Shown here in pieces: positions 1 through 5,727 of a stretch of 13,793 nt of DNA. The notes under the pieces were generated by a model. The model was not told the origin of the DNA, did not search any database, and was given only the letters and a program-made list of their open reading frames with translations. Position numbers and translations under genes: made by a program. Position 1 is the stretch's first letter, and every line of letters starts with the position of its first letter. This DNA comes from CAISIP01 sp031367285 (GTDB lineage Bacteria > Pseudomonadota > Gammaproteobacteria > Burkholderiales > Burkholderiaceae_C): the NCBI GenBank assembly GCA_031367285.1, contig JANLPN010000478.1, forward strand, positions 1 through 13,793, read 5' to 3'.

Positions 1-2
1 AT

Positions 3-164
3 GGAGCGTACGTCAACGCCCGCGAGAGGCCCGGCTTCGAGATCGATACGCGCGCGGCGCGGAAGGAAACAAACGTGACGGGATCGCTCGACTTTCACGC
101 CTTGTCAAAATCCTTCGTCGGCCTGAACGCGAGCCGCGTGCAGACCCGGTTCGCCGACGATGCG
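3..164 (+). pseudogene. Left-edge gene remnants (possible enolase-superfamily 3' end and ABC-ATPase 5' end)
   Basis: The third plus frame is open from the window edge. It first reads AYVNARERPGFEIDTRAAR, which resembles the C-terminus of mandelate-racemase/enolase-superfamily dehydratases. A GTG at 75-77, preceded by a purine-rich GGAAGGA (61-67), then opens LDFHALSKSFVGLNA, which resembles the first strand of a LivG-type ABC ATPase. The likeness stops after about 18 residues, and the frame then runs into DNA antisense to the truncated serine hydrolase. Both assignments rest on short stretches read by eye. I think this is a junction between gene fragments rather than a working gene. Confidence 0.25.
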
Positions 165-584
165 GTGTTTCTCGACACCAACCTGCAGCTTCCCGAAGGC
201 CGGGATATATTTGCTCACAGGTTCGTCCAGCCTTAGCCGGCCTTCTTCGACAAGCATCATCGCCGCCACCGTGGTAATAGGTTTGCTCATTGAGTAGATG
301 CGAAAGAGCGCGTTGCGACTCATTGGCGCGTCGACCGCTGGACTGAACTTGCCTACCGCTTCGTACTGCACGATCTTGCCGTGGCGGGAGACAAGAAGCA
401 CCGCACCGGGAATTTTGCTGGCCGTTACATCGGCCTTCAACGTGGTCGTAATACGCGCCAGACGCTCCGACGACATGCCCTGCGCTTCGGGTCGTGCGGT
501 GGGCAGATCGGCAGCCTGCGCCGATGCAAGCAACAGCGTGGCGGTCAGCCAGATCGATGCGGATATCGCCTTGTATTGCAACAT
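105..584 (-). pseudogene. Truncated serine hydrolase (beta-lactamase / class C PBP family)
   Basis: The N-terminal 159 residues start at an ATG (582-584) with a good Shine-Dalgarno GAGGAG five bases upstream. A Sec signal peptide covers about residues 1-24 with an AQA/AD cleavage site. The penicillin-binding-like fold follows, and the nucleophile motif SMSK (SxxK) is present near residue 100, then the expected LDEPVSKYIPAF segment. Members of this family (esterase EstB type, beta-lactamase class C) are usually 380-430 residues with a later YxN motif. Here family likeness ends after KLQVGVEK, and an unrelated tail of about 22 residues runs to a stop. The Tyr and the C-terminal half of the active site are missing, so the product should be inactive. 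Expression signals look intact; the break is near 165-180. Confidence 0.75.
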
Positions 585-790
585 GTAGCTCCTCGGAGTC
601 TCGGATTCCCAGGGCCAGAATACGCGGGCTCACTATCCTGCGCATTGGTAGTGTCCCTTAGAGATGAGGTCCGCCAATTTGGACAAAACTACCTGAACTG
701 GCGCCGGGTTGACGGGCCAGTGCTGGTCTGCCACCATGGCGCGTCTACAAGATGCCCGCGTCGACAGGCGGGGGCGGCTGCGCTGCGGCC
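585..790. other. Intergenic region between the hydrolase fragment and the SnoaL-like gene
   Basis: About 200 bases without a convincing gene. It holds the hydrolase ribosome site at its left end. Around 650-720 the minus strand can be read as a short open stretch (HWPVNPAPVQVVLSKLAD) ending in a stop, which could be the tail of an old insertion sequence. I could not match it to a family and saw no terminal inverted repeats. No clear promoter is visible. Confidence 0.3.
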
Positions 791-1252
791 ATGATCGCGA
801 AGGACGCCATCCGCGATGTGCTCATGCGCTACTCGCGCGGGGTCGACCGCGGCGATGCCGAACTGCTGCAGACCTGTTTCCACGCCGACTCGACTGATGA
901 CCACGGCCACTGGAAGGGCAACGGTCATGACTTCGCCGACTTCATCGTCAAGTGGCTCGCGCAGCGCACCCACCACACTACGCACTCGGTAGCCAATGTC
1001 CTGATTGAACTCGATGACCACGACGACAACAAGGTCCGCGCCGAGTCGTATGCAATCGCCTATCTGCGGCGCACCGACGCCAACCACGCCGAGTGGCTCG
1101 ACCTTTTCGCGGGCCGCTATATCGACCGTTTTGAGCGTCGCGATGGGCATTGGCGCATCGCCGACCGTGTCGTCGTCCATGACTGGTCCTATTCCACGCG
1201 CTTTGACGCAGGGAGCAACTTCCCGCTTTCGATGGAGAGCTTCACGCAATGA
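791..1252 (+). CDS. SnoaL-like / NTF2-superfamily protein, ended early by an in-frame TGA
   Basis: A small cone-shaped alpha+beta barrel protein of the SnoaL_4 / bile-acid 7-alpha-dehydratase-like group, often found with steroid or aromatic catabolic genes. Typical features seen are the N-terminal helix AKDAIRDVLMRYSRGVDRGD, the CFHADSTDDHG turn with its acidic/His residues, the HHTTHSVANVLIEL strand, and the C-terminal GRYIDRFERRDGHWRI strand pair. The ATG at 791 is preferred because homology begins right after it; an in-frame ATG at 752 would add 13 low-complexity residues. Neither has a good ribosome site. The stop at 1250-1252 falls exactly where relatives continue: the same frame goes on for RRDRSDLEYRGGS to a second TGA at 1292-1294. 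This looks like a nonsense change (perhaps GGA to TGA) removing about 14 residues. The reaction is unknown. Confidence 0.7.
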   Translation: MIAKDAIRDVLMRYSRGVDRGDAELLQTCFHADSTDDHGHWKGNGHDFADFIVKWLAQRTHHTTHSVANVLIELDDHDDNKVRAESYAIAYLRRTDANHAEWLDLFAGRYIDRFERRDGHWRIADRVVVHDWSYSTRFDAGSNFPLSMESFTQ

Positions 1253-1294
1253 CGGCGCGACCGGTCCGACCTGGAGTACCGGGGCGGCAGCTGA

Positions 1295-1521
1295 CGAAGC
1301 GGCCAGTTGGCGACAACGCCAAGCCGCGATCCACGGCGCAGCGCGCGGTGGCGGTGATTGCCAATAATCGGCAACGTTGATTGACCGGTCCGGCCAAGAC
1401 CAAACCAGCCGGTATGAAGGCAAACCGGGGCTGTAGGAAGTCGCCCGCCCGCACCGCTACAAGTTGCTTTCCACCTTCCCGTTGACCGGAGCGGCACGCG
1501 CGCCATATGTCTTTGGCGACA
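1295..1521. other. Non-coding or decayed stretch
   Basis: No frame on either strand gives a recognisable protein here. A short plus-strand run near 1440-1530 ends in ARAPYVFGDIKPV and a stop. It faintly recalls a carboxylesterase, but it is bounded by a stop about 30 codons upstream and is too short to call. Both flanking genes point towards this region, yet I see no stem-loop with a T-run. Confidence 0.3.
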
Positions 1522-1902
1522 TTAAACCGGTATGCTGATAGGTCGCTTGAGCCAGCCCCACGCTGCATCCTGATCGGCGAGGTCGAAATGTTCCACTTGC
1601 GCCTGGAGGAAGTGGCTTGCAATATTCGGCATGATATGTGCTGCGGCGCCGTCGGCAACCACCGCGACTTTCTCGATCAGCTTGTGGTGTCCTTTGACGA
1701 ACTTGAGGTGCGCCAATAACGCGCCGAAGTCTTTCCAGCCAGGGAATGATTTCGCGGTGATCAAGACCCCCCGAAGCTTTCCGTGCTGGGCCAGATATGT
1801 GTCCACGCTGTCCGCCAGCACTGTGAAGTCCGCCGCTTCGAGTGGTTCTTTGAGATGAATTACCAGTATTCCATCGTCAAGTCGCATGTCGTAGCTGATC
1901 AT
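1522..1902 (-). CDS. SpoIIAA-like (STAS-fold) protein
   Basis: A 126-residue soluble protein of the SpoIIAA-like family related to STAS domains. The sequence alternates strands and helices as expected: LDDGILVIHLKEPLEAADF, then the GKLRGVLITAKSFPGW strand-loop, a helix ending LKFVKGHHKLIEKVAVVAD, and a C-terminal helix followed by FDLADQDAAWGWL. Members of this group are thought to bind lipophilic ligands or membranes; no enzymatic role is established. The ATG at 1902 is chosen because GGAGGTG lies six bases upstream and homology starts immediately; a longer frame to 1995 has no homology. The ATG overlaps the upstream frame's TGA as ATGA, so it may be coupled to the damaged SnoaL-like reading frame. 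This is one of the few intact genes in the left part. Confidence 0.8.
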   Translation of the reverse strand: MISYDMRLDDGILVIHLKEPLEAADFTVLADSVDTYLAQHGKLRGVLITAKSFPGWKDFGALLAHLKFVKGHHKLIEKVAVVADGAAAHIMPNIASHFLQAQVEHFDLADQDAAWGWLKRPISIPV

Positions 1903-2252
1903 TTGACACCTCCATACGTTGTGCTTGTGAACCAGAGTCCCTGCTGACCAACAGCTTGCGCGTACCTGGCGGGCCACGTCTGTTCGGTTGCACACACATC
2001 AAAGAACTGACCGCCCTCGATGGAACGACCGGCGATAAATTCGTCGAACCGCCGTCCCTGCGCATCCGGCCTCAGGTGGAACGCCGTGAAATAGGTTTCC
2101 GTGACAGCCTTGTTTCCGTCAACGCGGATCAGCATTTGGCCCAGTGAATGCATGGTGCGCACGAATGGTTTCGTGACGTCGCTGACCCAGGCGATGAAAT
2201 CTTCGACTGGGCGGTTCACGGTTCCGTGCTCGTCCATCGCATCAGGCCAGTA
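1899..2252 (-). pseudogene. Damaged SnoaL-like / NTF2-superfamily gene
   Basis: The minus strand reads YWPDAMDEHGTVNRPVEDF, then MHSLGQMLIRVDGNKAVTETYFTAFH and DEFIAGRS, all typical of a SnoaL_4 domain from its first conserved turn to the penultimate strand. The N-terminal helix (about 35-40 residues) is missing. The family frame continues upstream of the ATG at 2235-2237 for five codons and then meets a TGA, so the 5' end was lost by deletion or recombination near 2250. Past about residue 72 from that ATG, where relatives have a DRFERRDGxW strand, the sequence turns unrelated and runs to a TGA at 1899-1901. It differs from the SnoaL-like gene at 791-1252 and is not a recent copy of it. It is probably non-functional. 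Confidence 0.6.
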
Positions 2253-2446
2253 GCCTCATTTCAAACGGAACCATGGCCGTTCTTTGTGCTGTCTTGACGG
2301 CCAGAGCGGTATCGGGCTACCGTAATTTGATCGGCTGAGGTGCCTATGCTGGGCTCAGGTGTGCTCAACGACCGGTAAGGGGCGACCATTCCCCTTGGTC
2401 GTACAGCCGCTTCTGTTAAGGGTTGTAGGATGCCAGCCCGCAAATA
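2253..2446. other. Intergenic region with an inverted repeat
   Basis: About 190 bases without a supported gene. It contains an inverted repeat at 2383-2401, CGACCA and TGGTCG around a seven-base loop. It overlaps an alternative pairing of AGGGG with CCCCT starting a few bases upstream. No T-run follows on either strand, so I do not call a terminator. Confidence 0.3.
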
Positions 2447-2758
2447 TCACGCCGGATCGGACGCCGACACGACCCAGGTCGAACCATTGACACTGACCTG
2501 GCCAGCGGGGCCATTGAGCGGGGCCAACACCCGCTCGATGGCTTCCAGGATGGCAGGCAAGCGATCCGGGCCCCGCTTTTTCGTAAACGCGAAGCCGGCC
2601 CGATACGCACCGCCCCTCCAAAAGGCTATGGCCGACAGAATTTTCATTGCCAGTTCGGTGACGGCGGTGCCAAGAAAGGTTTGGATAGTTTGCCTGTCCG
2701 TGAAAGAAATTTTCTGGAGGAAGATTTGGGAATAGGTGTCGGGGCAGGATTCCCCCAA
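2447..2758 (-). CDS. Hypothetical protein, uncertain reading frame
   Basis: An open frame of about 103 residues, if a TTG at 2756-2758 is used, starting seven bases after the stop of the thioredoxin-like gene. Codon third positions are GC-rich through the second half (LPAILEAIERVLAPLNGPAG), as in real genes here. I recognise no family. A more conservative start is the ATG at 2647, giving a 66-residue product that begins MKILSAIAFW. No good ribosome site is seen for either. A plus-strand frame of similar length (2430-2735, ATG preceded by AAGGG) covers the same bases and cannot be excluded. At most one is real, and both may be spurious. Confidence 0.3.
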   Translation of the reverse strand: MGESCPDTYSQIFLQKISFTDRQTIQTFLGTAVTELAMKILSAIAFWRGGAYRAGFAFTKKRGPDRLPAILEAIERVLAPLNGPAGQVSVNGSTWVVSASDPA

Positions 2759-2765
2759 GCCGCTG

Positions 2766-3110
2766 CTACCCCAGAACGCGCAACCTGGCCACCAGTTGCG
2801 CCACGTCAGGCCGGGCTGGTGCTGGCCCGCCTTGCTCCACCATCCGGTCCCGTATCAGGCGCTCGAGTGTTTCCAGCTGCGGTGTGACGGTGCCGAAAAA
2901 TCGCGCCTCGCCGCCCACCGCGATAAGCAGCGTGGGGAAGTCGTCCACCTCTATGGGGTCCACCAGGTCGGCCTGGTCTTCCACGTCCACCCAGATCAAC
3001 CGGGCCTGCGGAAAGCGGGTCTGGATCTGTGCAAAAACAGCGCGGTAGTCGCGGCAGACACCACACCATTCGGCACACAGGCAGGCGATAAAAACGGAAG
3101 AGTCGGGCAT
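2766..3110 (-). CDS. Thioredoxin-fold protein with CGVC active site
   Basis: A 114-residue cytoplasmic thioredoxin-like protein; no signal peptide is visible. The active site is AEWCGVC with both redox cysteines, following a VFIACLC strand. The cis-proline segment is DDFPTLLIAVGG, followed by a FFGTVTPQLETLERLI strand-helix as in thioredoxins. CGVC differs from the classical CGPC and is common in small thioredoxin-like proteins of betaproteobacteria whose partners are unknown. The C-terminus carries a 25-residue extension (EQGGPAPARPDVAQLVARL). The ATG at 3108-3110 places the first strand directly after the start; a longer frame to 3200 adds 30 residues without homology. No strong Shine-Dalgarno is seen. 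Expected role: dithiol-disulfide exchange. Confidence 0.75.
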   Translation of the reverse strand: MPDSSVFIACLCAEWCGVCRDYRAVFAQIQTRFPQARLIWVDVEDQADLVDPIEVDDFPTLLIAVGGEARFFGTVTPQLETLERLIRDRMVEQGGPAPARPDVAQLVARLRVLG

Positions 3111-3284
3111 CAGGACATTGGAACTGCAGTCACACACAACGGCCAGGGACTGGTCTGGCGGCGCAAACACGGCCCGATTTTCCCCGATTCGCGCAAGCAT
3201 CCTGCAAATTGCGTACTTCCCCGATTGCGTACGGTGCCTCGAATCGCGATCATGTGGCTGCCCGCCCGCTTCCCGTGGAACCTG
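3111..3284. other. Intergenic region with short direct repeats
   Basis: No gene is supported. Two copies of TTCCCCGATT (3180-3189 and 3217-3226) and two of GCGTAC (3211-3216 and 3227-3232) lie close together, just before the abrupt start of the CHAT fragment. They may mark repair or slippage at that junction. Confidence 0.3.
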
Positions 3285-3735
3285 TTCATGCTACCCACGG
3301 GCTGATGGCCAGTGACCTGCCCAAGCTCAACCAGCCGGCCCTCGCAATGGCGGCCACCGGCAACGAACCACGGACCCGCTATCGCCTTTGCTGACCTTGC
3401 AGGACGTGTTGACCCTCAAACTGAATGCCGACTGGGTGGTGCTGAGTGCCAGCAACACCGCTGCCGCCGACGGCCGGGCCGAGGAGGCTTTGTCAGGCCT
3501 GGCACGCGGCTTTTTCTACGCCGGCAGCCGCAGCCTGCTGGCCACGCATTGGGCGGTGTACAGCGAGTCTGCCAAGCTCCTGGCAGCAGCGACCTTCGCA
3601 CACTACACCGCCAATCGGCAAGCCGCCAAAGCCGAGAGCCTGCGCCAGGCCAGGCTCAAGGTGATGGCGATGCCGCAGTACCGCCATCCGGCTTTCCGGG
3701 CGCCGTATGCGTTGGTGGAAGACGGCTGGCGCTGA
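3284..3735 (+). pseudogene. C-terminal fragment of a CHAT-domain protein, frameshifted
   Basis: CHAT (caspase HetF associated with TPRs) proteins are large TPR-containing proteins ending in a caspase-like peptidase domain. Here only the domain's last part remains. HATHGLMASDLPKLNQPAL carries the catalytic His (codon 3296-3298). The frame is lost between about 3366 and 3373, and the next frame resumes with DPLSPLLTLQDVLTLKLNADW and continues through the GLARGFFYAGSRSLLATHW block to a stop at 3735. At the catalytic position, relatives have LSACNT and this copy has LSASNT: AGC at 3451-3453, one base from TGC. The TPR part and the start of the domain are missing. A frameshift, a lost nucleophile and no start codon all point to a dead fragment. 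The 3388-3735 part stays open from a TTG. Confidence 0.75.
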
Positions 3736-3749
3736 AGCGGGCGAGCTGA

Positions 3750-4400
3750 TCAGGCCGCCTGTGCAACGCTGGGCTGATTGGCAGGCACTGCCGCCAGAGC
3801 CTTGATTTCAAGATCGGCAGCCGCCAACGTCTGGGCCTTGGCTGCTTCACCCATGGCCAGGCCTTCGGCGCGTACAAAACGCAGGTCGGTGACACCCAGG
3901 AAACCCAGGATGGCCTGCAGGTAACTTTCCTGGTGCTCCAGCGCGCGGCCGCCTTCGCTGGTCGAATACATGCCGCCGCGGCTCAAGGCGATGATCACGG
4001 TCTTGCCGCCGGCCAGGCCCTTTGGACCTTTTTCGGTATAGGTGAAGGTGCGGCCGGGCTGCGCGATGCGATCAATCCAGGCCTTGAGCTGGCTCGGAAT
4101 CGTGAAGTTGTACAAGGGCGCGCCGATCACCACCACATCGGCCGACAGGAACTGTGTTACCAGCGCTTCAGAAACAGCGTTTTCGCGTATTTGCGCCTCG
4201 CTCAAGGTCGGGCTTGCCGGTGGCATGCGAAAGCCCAGCGAGTCCACCGACAGGTGGCTCGGGCCGTTGACGGCCAGGTCCAGATAGTCCACCACCGTGC
4301 CAGGATGGGTGGCGCTCCATTGCGCAGTGATGTTTTGCGAGAGCGCCCGCGAAACGGAGTTGCTGCCCAGGATGCTGGAGTCGATGTGAAGCAGTTTCAT
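3750..4400 (-). CDS. azoR: FMN-dependent NADH-azoreductase / quinone reductase
   Basis: A 216-residue flavodoxin-like NAD(P)H dehydrogenase of the AzoR family, which reduces quinones and azo compounds in the cytoplasm using FMN as a homodimer. The FMN phosphate loop is HIDSSILGSNSVSRALS (residues 5-21). The isoalloxazine contact APLYNFTIPSQLKAWID is at 94-110, followed by the conserved PGRTFTYTEKGPKGLAGGK. The second flavin loop SRGG is at 140-143. The length is normal for the family. The ATG at 4398-4400 has AGGA eight bases upstream; 18 further in-frame upstream codons lack homology. It is divergent from a LysR regulator with a 120-bp shared promoter region, the usual arrangement for a LysR-controlled quinone/electrophile response gene. 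The C-terminal Ala-rich tail (residues 195-216) is unremarkable. Confidence 0.94.
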   Translation of the reverse strand: MKLLHIDSSILGSNSVSRALSQNITAQWSATHPGTVVDYLDLAVNGPSHLSVDSLGFRMPPASPTLSEAQIRENAVSEALVTQFLSADVVVIGAPLYNFTIPSQLKAWIDRIAQPGRTFTYTEKGPKGLAGGKTVIIALSRGGMYSTSEGGRALEHQESYLQAILGFLGVTDLRFVRAEGLAMGEAAKAQTLAAADLEIKALAAVPANQPSVAQAA

Positions 4401-4472
4401 GGTGTGTTTCCTGAAAAGTGAACGATTGATGATGGATAGAGTATGCAGATGCACGTAGTGTTTGATAAGTAG

Positions 4473-4487
4473 CTATAAATGCGATAG
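4473..4487. promoter_or_regulatory. Candidate LysR operator between azoR and its regulator
   Basis: CTATAAATGCGATAG is an interrupted palindrome (CTAT-N7-ATAG) that fits the LysR-type T-N11-A rule. It lies 34 bp before the regulator start and 73 bp before the azoR start, a normal place for an autorepressing and activating site. This is a prediction from symmetry and position only. Confidence 0.45.
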
Positions 4488-4520
4488 ATTGTCCCAACGG
4501 CAGGACGACTGGAGCAATAA

Positions 4521-5456
4521 ATGCAAGACTTGAACGACATGGTGTATTTCGCCGAGGTGGTAGACAAAGGCAGTTTTGCCGCCGCCGGGCGCGCCCTGGG
4601 CCTGCCAAAGTCCAAACTGTCGCGCCGTGTGGCCGAGCTCGAAGGCCGCCTGGGCGTGCGGCTGCTGCAGCGCACCACGCGCAAGCTGTCGGTGACGGCG
4701 GTGGGCGAGCTCTACCATCGCCATTGCGCCGCCATGCGGGATGAGGCGCAGGCGGCAGCCCAGGCGGTCGCGCAGGTGCAGACCGAGCCGCGCGGCACGA
4801 TACGGGTCGCCTGCCCGGTCACGCTGGCGTACACCACCATAGGCCCCCTGCTGCCTCAGTTCATGGCGCGGTATCCGGATGTGATGGTGGACCTGCGTGT
4901 GAGCAACCGGGTGGTGGATCTGGTGGAGGAAGGTTTCGATCTGGCCTTGCGGGTTCGGCCGTCGCTGGAGGACAGCGGCAGCATGGTGGTCAAGAGTTTT
5001 GGCCCCACGCAGCCCTTGCTGGTGGCCAGCCCGCTTCAGTTGGCGCGCCAAGGTACGCCCGACGTGCCGCGTGACCTTGGGCCGCTGGACACGGTGGCCA
5101 TGTCGGCCGTGGACGGCCGGGCAACGTGGGAGCTGGTCGGCCCGGGTGGCGCCACCTACACGCACGTCCACCGCCCCAGGCTGGTGGCCGACGATTTGTT
5201 TACGCTGAAATATGCCGCGGTGGGCGGGGTCGGCATCTGTCTCCTGCCCGACTACATGTGCCGTGAAGAACTCCTGCGTGGCGAGCTGGCGACCATGTTG
5301 CCGGGCTGGGCTCCGCAGCCCGGCATATTCCATGCTGTCTTCCCCTCACGTCGTGGCCTGGTGCCGGCGGTGCGCCGGTTTCTGGATTTTCTGGGTGCGA
5401 ACATTGCAGGAGACGGTTTGCCGGTGTATCAGGGCCCGCTTCCCGCTGTACCGTGA
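4521..5456 (+). CDS. LysR-family transcriptional regulator
   Basis: A 311-residue regulator of the CrgA-like LysR subgroup. The N-terminal winged helix-turn-helix is at residues 1-62 (GSFAAAGRALGLPKSKLSRRVAELEGRLGVRLLQR read in two parts), followed by the linker helix and, from about residue 92 (GTIRVACPVTLAY), the periplasmic-binding-protein-like effector domain. The ATG has GGAG seven bases upstream. It probably controls the divergent azoR in response to a quinone, azo or electrophile ligand, as is usual for this arrangement. It might also affect the ABC operon starting 271 bp downstream, though nothing in the sequence shows that. Complete and undamaged. Confidence 0.93.
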   Translation: MQDLNDMVYFAEVVDKGSFAAAGRALGLPKSKLSRRVAELEGRLGVRLLQRTTRKLSVTAVGELYHRHCAAMRDEAQAAAQAVAQVQTEPRGTIRVACPVTLAYTTIGPLLPQFMARYPDVMVDLRVSNRVVDLVEEGFDLALRVRPSLEDSGSMVVKSFGPTQPLLVASPLQLARQGTPDVPRDLGPLDTVAMSAVDGRATWELVGPGGATYTHVHRPRLVADDLFTLKYAAVGGVGICLLPDYMCREELLRGELATMLPGWAPQPGIFHAVFPSRRGLVPAVRRFLDFLGANIAGDGLPVYQGPLPAVP

Positions 5457-5727
5457 GTCTGAGGGGGCCACAGCAGCGGGCGATTGACTGGGAGCGACGG
5501 TCGCTTGACAGCGTGCGACGCGCCATAGTCCGTACTTACCCCGAGCCCATAAACCGGCACCCTCCCTATACTAGGCTGACCAGAATGAAACTACCCAAAG
5601 TTCACTTCGTTCGCGGCCCCTGAAAGGCGCTCAGTACATTCGGAGCGAACCGGCACCCGCTGCGCTGCATGCTGAGCTCGGAAGTTGCGCTGCTCGCCCA
5701 CCCCGCTCAACCCAACCGGAGAAAACC
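5457..5727 (+). promoter_or_regulatory. Leader region of the ABC importer operon with candidate -10 element
   Basis: A 271-bp non-coding gap between the regulator and the first gene of the ABC operon. TATACT at 5567-5572 is a good -10 hexamer, but the -35 position (around 5544-5549) is poor, which suggests an activator-dependent promoter. A TTGACA occurs at 5505-5510 without a good -10 partner. The ribosome site GGAGAAAACC precedes the ATG at 5728. I saw no terminator hairpin for the regulator gene and no copy of the palindrome found upstream of tmpA. Confidence 0.35.

Noticed and set aside
640..760. Possible insertion-sequence relic
   Set aside because: A short minus-strand reading looks vaguely like the end of a transposase or passenger frame, but no inverted repeats, target duplication or recognisable motif could be found.
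1440..1532. Short plus-strand reading ending ARAPYVFGDIKPV, like a carboxylesterase fragment
   Set aside because: Only about 30 codons between stops, and the resemblance depends on a few residues.
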